From Xenophilus aerolatus (GTDB lineage: Bacteria > Pseudomonadota > Gammaproteobacteria > Burkholderiales > Burkholderiaceae_C), in the NCBI GenBank assembly GCA_030418545.1, contig QAIB01000001.1, forward strand, positions 372,001 to 436,000: DNA of 64,000 bases, in the 5' to 3' direction. Positions 25,244 to 32,490 of this stretch are shown one piece after another. Position 1 is the stretch's first letter. Each line of letters opens with the position of its first letter. A program made the position numbers and the translations under genes. The notes under the pieces are model-generated. The model had not been told where the DNA came from and did not search any database. It was given only the letters and a program-made list of their open reading frames with translations.

Positions 25244-26338
25244 ATGGCCGACGCCCACATCCCCCTGCACGCGATCAAGGGCCGCGGCGCGGCCTCGCGG
25301 CTCGCGCACCGCTTCGAGAAGGACGTGCGCGACGACTTCGACGACGGCTGGGGCACGATGGACGAAGAGGTGCAAGGCGCGTCGGAGGCCGCACCGCTGC
25401 AGACCGAGGTGCGCTTCGAGGACGTGAAGTCGGTGCTGAGCCACAACGATTCGCCCGACATCCCTTTCGAGCGTTCGCTCAATCCCTACCGCGGCTGCGA
25501 GCACGGCTGCATCTACTGCTTCGCGCGGCCCACGCACAGCTACCTCAACCTGTCGCCGGGGCTGGACTTCGAGACCAAGCTCATCGCCAAGCGCAACGTC
25601 GCCGAGGTGCTGCGCCGGGAGATCGGACAGCGCGCCTACCGGCCGGCCGAGATCGCCATCGGCACCGCCACCGACTGCTACCAGCCGATCGAGCGCGAGC
25701 TCAGGCTCACACGTTCCGTGATCGAGGTGCTGCAGGAGGCGAGGCACCCCTTCGCGCTGGTGACCAAGTCCAGCGCCGTCGAACACGACCTGGACCTCAT
25801 CGCGCCGATGGCCGCGCAACGCCTGGCGGCGGTGTACGTGACCGTGACCACGCTCGACGGCGAGCTGGCCCGCAAGCTCGAGCCTCGTGCCGCCGCACCG
25901 CACCGGCGCCTGCGCACCATCCGCACCCTGGCCGAGGCGGGCGTGCCCGTGGGCGTGAGCGTGGCGCCGCAGATCCCCTTCGTCACCGAAGACATGGAGC
26001 AGGTGCTGGAGGCGGCGTGGGAGGCCGGTGCGCGCTCGGCCTTCTACACGGTGATCCGCCTGCCCTGGGAGGTGGCGCCGCTCTTCAAGGAATGGCTCGA
26101 GCTGCACTACCCGCAGCGCGCGCCGCGCATCATGGCCCGCATCCGCGAGATGCGCGGCGGCAAGGACTACGACGCCGACTTCGCCACTCGCATGAAGGGC
26201 AGCGGCCTGTGGTCCGAGCTGATCGGCCAGCGGTTCGCGAAGACCGTGCAGCGCCTGGGCTTCAACCGCGAGCGCATCGCGCACGACCTCACGGCCTTCC
26301 GGCCGCCGGGTGCGCAGGGGCAGGGCAGCCTGTTCTGA
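25244..26338 (+). CDS. PA0069-family radical SAM protein (SplB-like)
   Basis: A 364-aa radical SAM enzyme. The [4Fe-4S]-SAM motif is NPYRGCEHGCIYCFARPTHSYL (C-x3-C-x2-C), in the form used by spore photoproduct lyase relatives and the uncharacterised PA0069 family. Later stretches (IAIGTATDCYQPIERELRLTRSVIEVL, ALVTKSSAVEHDLDLI) are family-typical. The start is ATG 25244 (MADAHIPLHAIKGRGAASR); ATG 25229 would fall inside the LexA box. The SOS box just upstream suggests a DNA-damage role, which would fit the SplB relationship. The substrate is unknown. Confidence 0.88.
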   Translation: MADAHIPLHAIKGRGAASRLAHRFEKDVRDDFDDGWGTMDEEVQGASEAAPLQTEVRFEDVKSVLSHNDSPDIPFERSLNPYRGCEHGCIYCFARPTHSYLNLSPGLDFETKLIAKRNVAEVLRREIGQRAYRPAEIAIGTATDCYQPIERELRLTRSVIEVLQEARHPFALVTKSSAVEHDLDLIAPMAAQRLAAVYVTVTTLDGELARKLEPRAAAPHRRLRTIRTLAEAGVPVGVSVAPQIPFVTEDMEQVLEAAWEAGARSAFYTVIRLPWEVAPLFKEWLELHYPQRAPRIMARIREMRGGKDYDADFATRMKGSGLWSELIGQRFAKTVQRLGFNRERIAHDLTAFRPPGAQGQGSLF

Positions 26339-26386
26339 GGCTGCGCCCGGCGCCGGTGGCCGCCTCGGCGCTGGAGCTGCGGTGCT

Positions 26387-26788
26387 CTAGCGTCCGGCGG
26401 TCTTGCGCGCCACGGGCTTCTTCTTCGTCGGTGCCTTCCTGCGCGGGGCCGCGCGCACCGGCCTGGCATTGGCCACGCGCAGGGCCGCCTCGTAGGCGCG
26501 GCGCACCCACAGTGCGGCCTCCTGCCGATCCTCGAAAACCGTCTCGGGCGGCTGGCGGTACGAGGTCTCCATCACCTTGCCGCCGCGCTCGTAGCTGAAG
26601 GCCGGGAGCTCCAGCGCATCGAAGAAGGGCCGCGTCGTTTCGTCGGTCTTGAGGTAGAGCGTGTCGCGCACGACCAGGGCGCACATCAGGCCGTCGTGCC
26701 ACAGGCCGGCGCCGCCGAACATGCGCTTGATGGTCACGCGGCCGAGCGACTCGAAGAGTTCGGGCAGGGCATCGGTGAACTGGCTCAT
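26387..26788 (-). CDS. TfoX N-terminal domain protein
   Basis: A 133-aa protein with the TfoX_N fold: residues ~1-95, SLGRVTIKRMFGGAGLWHDGLMCALVVRDTLYLKTDETTRPFF, then YERGGKVMETSYRQPPE. The C-terminal ~35 residues are a basic Lys/Arg/Ala tail (PRRKAPTKKKPVARKTAGR), suggesting nucleic-acid binding. The TfoX C-terminal domain is missing, so this is not a full competence regulator. It overlaps the DM13 gene by 4 nt and is last in the VOC-DM13-TfoX operon. Confidence 0.8.
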   Translation of the reverse strand: MSQFTDALPELFESLGRVTIKRMFGGAGLWHDGLMCALVVRDTLYLKTDETTRPFFDALELPAFSYERGGKVMETSYRQPPETVFEDRQEAALWVRRAYEAALRVANARPVRAAPRRKAPTKKKPVARKTAGR

Positions 26789-27276
26789 TCGGCGCTCCGG
26801 TAGCGTGCGGCAGTGATGAATTGGCCGAAGGTTTCGCACCACACCACGACGGTGGTGAAGCGGCGCACGTCCAGGCCCTCGGGCACCGCCACCAGGAAGT
26901 TCTCGAAGGTCTTCACGTCCCCCACGCGCCGCATCGAGGGCTTGTGGCGCAGGAAGTCGGCCTCGGTCTCGACGAAGGCCGGCGAGAGGTACAGCTTGTA
27001 GTCCGGCCCGGGCGCGAGCTTTCCGCGCAGGGCGATGCTGCGCGCGCCCACCAGGACTTCGCCTTCGCCCCAGTGCAGCCAGTCGCTGTCCTTCAGGTCG
27101 CGCCGGAAGCGGCCGCGGTACAGCGCCTCGGCCTCGGCGCTCGCCAGCGCCGCCGACGCAGGCGGCGTCGGCGCCGTGAGGATCGGCAGCCAGTAGATGC
27201 CGAGCGCCGTGCCGATGCCCAGGCCCACCGCCAGCGTGGCGGCGTGCGTGCCCAGGGGGAGCAGCCAGCGTGGCAT
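26785..27276 (-). CDS. DM13-domain membrane-anchored protein
   Basis: A 163-aa protein. One N-terminal membrane anchor (residues ~5-32, GTHAATLAVGLGIGTALGIYWLPILTA) is followed by a periplasmic DM13 domain: LYRGRFRRDLKDSDWLHWGEGEVLVGARSIALRGKLAPGPDYKLYLSP. The conserved Cys near the C terminus is in VVVWCETFGQFITAARY. DM13 domains are proposed electron-transfer or redox modules; nothing more can be said. It lies between the VOC gene (8 nt) and tfoX (4-nt overlap). Confidence 0.82.
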   Translation of the reverse strand: MPRWLLPLGTHAATLAVGLGIGTALGIYWLPILTAPTPPASAALASAEAEALYRGRFRRDLKDSDWLHWGEGEVLVGARSIALRGKLAPGPDYKLYLSPAFVETEADFLRHKPSMRRVGDVKTFENFLVAVPEGLDVRRFTTVVVWCETFGQFITAARYRSAE

Positions 27277-27284
27277 GGGAGGGC

Positions 27285-27674
27285 TCAGGCCGTGATCTCG
27301 ACGCGGTTGCCGTCGGGGTCGAGCACCACGCTCTCGTAGTAGCCGTCGCCGGTGCGGCGCGGGCCGTCGAGCACGGGAAAACCGTCGCCGCGCAGCCGGG
27401 CCGTGAGGGCGTCGACCGCCGCTTCCGAGCCCAGCGCGATGGCCAGGTGCGTCCAGCCCATGCGCTGGGCGCCCGGCTCCGCGCGTTGCGGCGCGAGGGT
27501 GTCGGTGCTCATGGCCTCGATGCGCGCGCCGCCGTCGAAGCTCAGGAAACAGGATCGGAAGCCCTTGGCCTTGTTCTCGTAGCCCGCGCCGGCCTGCGCG
27601 CCGAAGTACTCCACGTAGAAGCGGGTGCAGCGCGCGAGGTCGTCGGTCCAGAGGGCGATGTGGTCGATGCGCAT
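27285..27674 (-). CDS. VOC/glyoxalase-family protein
   Basis: A 129-aa vicinal-oxygen-chelate fold protein. Two beta-alpha-beta-beta-beta repeats are visible, starting MRIDHIALWTDDLARCTRFYVEYFG and GWTHLAIALGSEAAVDALTARL, and it ends YYESVVLDPDGNRVEI. Metal-ligand positions fit: His5 in the first strand, His in WTHLAIAL, and Glu near the end. Related proteins include glyoxalase I, fosfomycin resistance enzymes and lyases; the substrate is unknown. The start ATG 27674 is preferred because the upstream extension runs into the dispersed repeat. Confidence 0.82.
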   Translation of the reverse strand: MRIDHIALWTDDLARCTRFYVEYFGAQAGAGYENKAKGFRSCFLSFDGGARIEAMSTDTLAPQRAEPGAQRMGWTHLAIALGSEAAVDALTARLRGDGFPVLDGPRRTGDGYYESVVLDPDGNRVEITA

Positions 27675-27691
27675 GGTGGACAGGGGCTCGG

Positions 27692-27746
27692 GTGCTACGG
27701 AATTGATAGCTGCTTGCACAGGCGGGGCGGGCGTCGGAGCCCGATT
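27692..27746 (-). repeat. dispersed bipartite repeat, copy 6
   Basis: On the minus strand an AATCGGGCTCC arm leads into GACGCCCGCCCCGCC and then the core GCTATCAATTCCGTAGC (27710-27694). It lies 18 bp upstream of the VOC start. Confidence 0.7.
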
Positions 27747-27813
27747 CTATGCATCGAATTCGTCGTCGCCCGCACCACCTGCGCACGGCCGCCGGACCCG
27801 GGCGCACGAGGGG

Positions 27814-27839
27814 CCGGCAGTTAAACTGCCCGGTTTTTT
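27814..27839 (+). terminator. terminator-like hairpin before the ZorAB-like operon
   Basis: CCGGCAG/CTGCCCGG stem around the palindrome GGCAGTTAAACTGCC, followed by TTTTTT. No plus-strand gene ends here, so it may be an attenuator, the end of a short leader RNA, or an operator palindrome with a chance T-run. TTAAAC could also be read as a promoter -10. Confidence 0.4.
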
Positions 27840-27849
27840 CTGGGGAGCC

Positions 27850-28010
27850 GGGATGCTCTTCACAAATGCCCGCGGCCTGCGCTTGCACGGACTCGGGCGG
27901 TCTGCGGCGTTGAAAAGCCTCGCAATAGCCAGCTATTGCTGCGTTTTTCGCCTTGCATCCCATCCCGATCCGTACAACCACAGGCTCGCTCGATTCGTGA
28001 AGAGCATCCC
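27850..28010. mobile_element. 161-bp imperfect palindrome with perfect 14-bp terminal inverted repeats (MITE/REP-like)
   Basis: The ends GGGATGCTCTTCAC (27850-27863) and GTGAAGAGCATCCC (27997-28010) are exact inverted repeats. Pairing continues in blocks all the way to a central GCAATAGC-CA-GCTATTGC palindrome. The whole element could fold into one long hairpin. It has no coding capacity. An isolated AAGAGCATCCC at 8440-8450 may be a fragment of another copy. It ends 12 bp before the DUF3348 start codon. Confidence 0.65.
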
Positions 28011-28022
28011 CAGGACGTCCAC

Positions 28023-28802
28023 GTGACCACGCGCACAGCTTTTGCCGACTCGCCGCTGATCCGCCTCCTCGGGCGGCTGCGCGAGGCCGAAGGCACACGC
28101 GCCGCGGCCATGCCGGCGGCGCCGTTGCCCTTCGTCGAGCGCCTGAGCCTTTGGCTGGGCTGGACGGACGCGATCTCGCTGTCGGCGGTGCTCAATGCGC
28201 CTGCAGCGCAGGCGCCCTCGCAGGGACTGCGGCCCGCCGCCGATGCGGACGCGCGCGAGTGCGCCGCGCTGCGCCAGGCCCTGGCCCGATCGATCCGCGA
28301 CGACAACGTGCTCAGCGCCGCGCCCGGCCGCGCGCCACGCCAGTTGCTGCCCGGCGAGACGCCCGCGCCGCCGGCGACGGATTTCGCGCCCTACCGCCAG
28401 CGCTACCTCACGCGGCAGCAGGCGATGGAAGCCGGTGTCGACGCGCTGTGCGCGCGCCTGCGCGGCCGGCTGGCCGCGCGTTCGCCCCAGGCGGCGCGAC
28501 TGGCCGCGGTCGAGGCGGTGCTCAGCCAGGTGCTCGACGCGCGCGAGCGCACCTTGCTGGCCACGGTGCCCGCCACGCTGGAGGCGCACTTCAAGCGGCT
28601 GCGCAGCGCCGCGGCCGAGGCCGTTGCCCTGGCCGAATCGCGCGCCGAGCCGCCGCCGCCCGCCACCGCCTGGCTCGACGCCTTCTGCCAGGACATGCAG
28701 GCCTTGCTGCTGGCCGAACTGGACTTCCGATTTCAACCGGTCGACGCGCTGCTCGAAGCGCTTCGCCAGCCCGCTGTGGGCTCCCCCCTCACGCATGCCT
28801 AG
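28023..28802 (+). CDS. DUF3348-domain protein, first gene of the ZorAB-like operon
   Basis: A 259-aa soluble protein from the GTG at 28023, which has AGGA upstream. It matches the DUF3348 pattern: FADSPLIRLLGRLREAEGTRAAAMPAAPLPFVERLSLWLGWTDAISLSAVL at the start, TDFAPYRQRYLTRQQAMEAGVDALCARLRGRLA in the middle, and helical, with CQDMQALLLAELDFRFQPVDALLEALRQ at the end. No catalytic motif is visible. It overlaps the MotA/ZorA-like gene by 8 nt, so it is probably a cytoplasmic partner of the motor. Its role is unknown. I recall that a DUF3348 protein is part of the Zorya type III set, which needs checking. Confidence 0.8.
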   Translation: MTTRTAFADSPLIRLLGRLREAEGTRAAAMPAAPLPFVERLSLWLGWTDAISLSAVLNAPAAQAPSQGLRPAADADARECAALRQALARSIRDDNVLSAAPGRAPRQLLPGETPAPPATDFAPYRQRYLTRQQAMEAGVDALCARLRGRLAARSPQAARLAAVEAVLSQVLDARERTLLATVPATLEAHFKRLRSAAAEAVALAESRAEPPPPATAWLDAFCQDMQALLLAELDFRFQPVDALLEALRQPAVGSPLTHA

Positions 28803-31200
28803 ATTCCTTTCTCCTCTCGCATTCCTCGCCGGCCTGGCCGTGATCGCCTGGGTCGGCGCCGGCTACCTCGGCAGCCACTTGCTCGCGCTGGCCGTGACGC
28901 TGGTCATCGCTGCCTTCTACGTCATGGGAGCGCTGGAGCTGCACCGCTTCCGTCAGGCGACCGCCACGCTCCGGCAGGCCGTGGCCGCGCTCGGCACGCC
29001 GCCGGCCAGCCTGCCCGCCTGGCTCGAGACGCTGCACCCCTCGCTGCGGCCGGCGGTGCGCCTGCGCATCGAAGGCCAGCGCGCGGCGCTGCCCGGTCCG
29101 GCCATGACGCCCTACCTGGCCGGCCTGCTGGTGCTGCTGGGCATGCTGGGCACCTTCCTCGGCATGGTGGTCACGCTCAACGGCACCGGCGCCGCGCTTG
29201 CCGGCACGACCGACCTGCAGGCCATGCGCTCGGCCCTGTCGCAGCCGGTGCAGGGGCTGGGCCTGGCCTTCGGCACCTCGGTGGCGGGCGTGGCGGCGTC
29301 CGCCATGCTGGGGCTGGTGTCGGCGCTGTACCGGCGCGAGCGGGCGCAGGCCGCGCTGGCGCTCGATGCGCACATCGCGACCACGCTGCGGCCCTTCTCG
29401 GCCGCGCATCAGCGCGAGCAGGGATTCCGGCTCATGGAGCAGCAGGCGCAGGCCATGCCGCAGATCGTAGAGCGCCTGCAGACGCTGATGGAACGCATGG
29501 AACAGCAGCACGACGCGCTGGCCCAGCGGCTGGCCGCGGGTCAGACCGAGTTCCATGCGCAGGCTGCCGGCGCCTACACCGCGCTGGCCGAATCGGTGGA
29601 CCGGTCGCTCACCCGCAGCCTCACCGACAGCGCGAAGACCGCGGCCGCGGCCATCCAGCCCGTGGTCGAGGCCACCATGGCGCAGATCGCGCGCGAGACC
29701 GGCGCGCTGCACGACACGCTGGGCCAGTCGGTCCAGCGCCAGCTCGATGGGCTGACGAGCGGCTTCGAGCGCACCACCGCCGGCGTGGCCCAGACCTGGC
29801 AGGGCGCACTCGACACCCACCAGCGCGGCAGCCAGGCGCTGGCCGCCGAATTGCGCGACATGCTGGCCGGCGTGGCCGAACGCTTCGACCAGCGCTCCGC
29901 AGCGCTCGTCGACGGCGTGGCCCAGCGGCTGGACGGCACGGCCGAGCGCCTGTCGCAGGCCTGGGGCGGCGCGCTGGACCAGCAGCGCGAAACCAGCGAG
30001 ACGCTGGCCCTGCACACGCGCGAGGCGCTGGGCCAGGCGGCGGCCAGCTTCGAGCAGCAGGCAGCCGCACTGCTGCGCAGCGTCGACGGCGCCGCCGCAG
30101 AGCACCGCACGGCAGTCGATGCCGCCACCGAGCAGTTCGGGCAGCGCTCCGAAGCGCTGGTCGACGGCGTGGCGGCGCGCCTGGACGGCATCGCCGGCCA
30201 GCTTTCGCAGCGCTGGAGCGAGGCGCTCGATGCGCAGCGCGTCGCCGGCGAGCAGCTGGCGGCGCGCAACGAGCAGGCCCTGGCCGCCGCGGCCGGCGGC
30301 TTCGGCGAGCAGGCCGCCGCGCTGCTGCAGACCGTCGACCGCGCGCACGCCGAACTGCAGACCACGCTGGCCGCGCGCGACACGCAGCGCCTGGACGCCT
30401 GGACGCAGTCGCTGGCCCAGCTGGCCGATGGCCTGAAGGCGAGCTGGCAGGAAGCCGGTGCGCAGACCGCGCGGCAGCAGGCCGAGATCTGCGACACGCT
30501 GGCACGCACCGCACGCGACATCTCGGCGCAGACCGAAGCCCATGCGCAAGGCACCATCGCCGAGATCGGCCGCCTGGTCGAAACGGCGGCCGAGGCGCCC
30601 CGCGCGGCCGCCGAAGTCATTGCCGAATTGCGCCAGAAGCTGTCCGACAGCATGGTGCGCGACAACGCCATGCTGGAGGAGCGCACCCGCATCCTCGACA
30701 CGCTGGCCACGCTGCTCGATGCCGTGAACCATGCCTCCACCGAGCAGCGCGCGGCCATCGACGCGCTGGTGAGCGCCTCGTCCGAGGTGCTGCAGCGCGC
30801 CGGCGAGCGCTTTGCCGAAGCCGTCGACGCGCAGGGCAGTCGCTTCGCGGCGACGGTCGATGCGCAGGGCGAGCGCCTGGCGGCGGTGTCGGCGCAGGTC
30901 ACGGGCAGTGCCGTCGAGGTCGCGAGCCTGGGCGAGGCCTTCGGTGCCGCGGTCGAGCACTTCGGTTCGGCCAGCGAGCGCCTCACCGGCAGCCTGCAGC
31001 GCATCGAGGGTGCGCTGGACAAGAGCATGGCGCGCAGCGACGAGCAGCTGGCCTACTACGTCGCGCAGGCACGCGAAGTGGTGGACCTGAGCATCCTGTC
31101 GCAAAAGCAGATCCTCGACGACCTGCAGCAGCTCGCGGCACGGCCGCCGGCGCGCGTCGAACCCGCCGCCACCAACGCCACCGCCGACAGCGAGGCCTGA
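28795..31200 (+). CDS. MotA/TolQ/ZorA-like membrane protein with long tail (DUF802)
   Basis: An 801-aa protein. Two membrane segments lie at ~8-22 and ~29-47, then a cytoplasmic loop with PAWLETLHPSLRPAVRLRIEGQRA. Two more segments form the MotA/ExbB/TolQ channel signature: YLAGLLVLLGMLGTFLGMVVTL (~107-128) and QGLGLAFGTSVAGVAASAMLGLVSALYRRE (~153-182). Residues ~190-801 are a continuous Ala/Gln/Glu-rich helical tail with two copies of an 84-residue unit (QRS at 366 and 450). Four segments, the GTFLG motif and a long cytoplasmic tail match ZorA architecture. It starts inside the DUF3348 3' end (8-nt overlap) and its stop overlaps the next ATG. Confidence 0.85.
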   Translation: MPRFLSPLAFLAGLAVIAWVGAGYLGSHLLALAVTLVIAAFYVMGALELHRFRQATATLRQAVAALGTPPASLPAWLETLHPSLRPAVRLRIEGQRAALPGPAMTPYLAGLLVLLGMLGTFLGMVVTLNGTGAALAGTTDLQAMRSALSQPVQGLGLAFGTSVAGVAASAMLGLVSALYRRERAQAALALDAHIATTLRPFSAAHQREQGFRLMEQQAQAMPQIVERLQTLMERMEQQHDALAQRLAAGQTEFHAQAAGAYTALAESVDRSLTRSLTDSAKTAAAAIQPVVEATMAQIARETGALHDTLGQSVQRQLDGLTSGFERTTAGVAQTWQGALDTHQRGSQALAAELRDMLAGVAERFDQRSAALVDGVAQRLDGTAERLSQAWGGALDQQRETSETLALHTREALGQAAASFEQQAAALLRSVDGAAAEHRTAVDAATEQFGQRSEALVDGVAARLDGIAGQLSQRWSEALDAQRVAGEQLAARNEQALAAAAGGFGEQAAALLQTVDRAHAELQTTLAARDTQRLDAWTQSLAQLADGLKASWQEAGAQTARQQAEICDTLARTARDISAQTEAHAQGTIAEIGRLVETAAEAPRAAAEVIAELRQKLSDSMVRDNAMLEERTRILDTLATLLDAVNHASTEQRAAIDALVSASSEVLQRAGERFAEAVDAQGSRFAATVDAQGERLAAVSAQVTGSAVEVASLGEAFGAAVEHFGSASERLTGSLQRIEGALDKSMARSDEQLAYYVAQAREVVDLSILSQKQILDDLQQLAARPPARVEPAATNATADSEA

Positions 31201-31856
31201 TGCACCAGGACGCGATCGACATCGAGACCGGCGTCGAATCCGACGTGCCGGTCTGGGCCGTCTTCGGCGACCTGATGGCCGGGCTGCTTGGCGCCTTCGT
31301 GCTGATCCTCGTCTGTGCGCTGGGCGTGCAGCTCGAACTCGCCGCAAAGCTGGAGACCGAGACGCAGCAACGCCAGGCCGAGGTGCAGCGCCGCAAGACG
31401 CTCGAAGAAGCCCTGGCCGGCCCGCTCGCCGCCGGGCGCGTGACGCTGACCGACGGTCGCATCGGCATCAGCGGCAGCGTGCTGTTCGCGCTCAACTCGG
31501 CCGAGCTGCAGCCCGAGGGCCGGCAACTGCTCAAGGGCCTGGCGGCGCCGCTGACTGCCTACCTGAAGGCGCGCGACGACATCCTCATGGTGAGCGGCTT
31601 CACCGACGACCGCCAGGTGCGCGGTGGCAACAAGCCCTTCGCCGACAACTGGGAGCTGTCGGCGCAGCGCGCCCTCACCGTGACGCGCGCGCTGATCGAG
31701 GAGGGCGTGCCGTCCTCGTCGGTGTTCGCCGCCGCCTTCGGCTCGGAGCAGGCCGTCGCCTCCAACGCCGAAGCGGAAGGGCGCGCGCGCAACCGCCGCG
31801 TCGAGATGGCGCCGACGCCCCGTCCCGCCAAGCCCGGTGCGCCGACCCGTGGCTGA
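31200..31856 (+). CDS. MotB/ZorB-like OmpA-domain protein
   Basis: A 218-aa protein with one membrane segment (VWAVFGDLMAGLLGAFVLILVCALGV, ~18-43). Asp24 sits at the cytoplasmic end of this segment, like the proton-carrying Asp of MotB and ZorB. A short coiled coil (ETETQQRQAEVQRRKTLEEAL) leads to an OmpA-type peptidoglycan-binding domain (~90-205): SVLFALNSAELQPEG, VSGFTDDRQ, NWELSAQRALTVTRALIEEGV and RARNRRVEM. It shares one nucleotide with the previous stop (TGATG). Together they would form an A5B2-like proton-driven rotor unit anchored to the cell wall; this is inference from homology. Confidence 0.88.
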   Translation: MHQDAIDIETGVESDVPVWAVFGDLMAGLLGAFVLILVCALGVQLELAAKLETETQQRQAEVQRRKTLEEALAGPLAAGRVTLTDGRIGISGSVLFALNSAELQPEGRQLLKGLAAPLTAYLKARDDILMVSGFTDDRQVRGGNKPFADNWELSAQRALTVTRALIEEGVPSSSVFAAAFGSEQAVASNAEAEGRARNRRVEMAPTPRPAKPGAPTRG

Positions 31857-32478
31857 GGAGCACGCACCCGCGCTCGAACGCCTGCGCCAGGCCGGCGCCG
31901 ACGTCGCGCAGCCGCTGCGCTTCGGCCTCGTGGCTGCGATGGCGCGGCGCGCGGCGCTTCACCAGGGCGAGGCACGAGCGCGCATCGATGTCCGGATTCG
32001 CGCCTTGGTGGCCGAGTTCGAGCCGCCGGCCGTAGCCGCTGCAGCACCGCAGGCGGTCGACGTTCAGGACGGTGGGCTCGGCGCGTTGACGGCGCGGCTC
32101 GCCGCTCAGGCAGCGGCGCGCGGCGAAGCGCCCCTGCCCAGCCCACCGGGCGCGGGCCTCGCCGCCATGCCCGAGCCGAAGGTGCTCGCGCACGTCCGCC
32201 GCGTCTGGGCCGGCCTGAGCGCCGAGCGGCGCCTCTCGCAGTCGGTGGATGCATTGCCCGAGAACCCGGGACCGCTCAATTCGCAGCACCTGCTGCACCG
32301 CTCGCTCACGCTCATGCGCGAGGTCGCGCCCGGCTGCCTGCACCGCTTCATGGCGCGGGTGGACGCGCTCGCGGCCCTGGAGCAGATGCAGGCGGCCGCA
32401 GCGGCGCCGGCGCCCGCGCCGCGCGGCACGGCCGGCGGGGCGCGCAAGTCCGGGCGTGGCCGCGGCAAATCGGCCTGA
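31837..32478 (+). CDS. DUF2894-domain protein, last gene of the ZorAB-like operon
   Basis: A 213-aa soluble protein matching DUF2894: LERLRQAGADVAQPLRFGLVAAMARRAA at the start, and LAHVRRVWAGLSAERRLSQSVDALPENPGPLNSQHLLHRSLTLMREVAPGCLHRFMARVDALAALEQM. It ends in a basic low-complexity tail (GGARKSGRGRGKSA) that could bind nucleic acid or the membrane. Two GTG starts are possible (31837 or 31849), overlapping the ZorB-like gene by 20 or 8 nt. No enzymatic motif is seen. It converges on gnd with 12 nt between the stops. Confidence 0.78.
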   Translation: MRRPVAEEHAPALERLRQAGADVAQPLRFGLVAAMARRAALHQGEARARIDVRIRALVAEFEPPAVAAAAPQAVDVQDGGLGALTARLAAQAAARGEAPLPSPPGAGLAAMPEPKVLAHVRRVWAGLSAERRLSQSVDALPENPGPLNSQHLLHRSLTLMREVAPGCLHRFMARVDALAALEQMQAAAAAPAPAPRGTAGGARKSGRGRGKSA

Positions 32479-32490
32479 CGCTGCGCGGCC

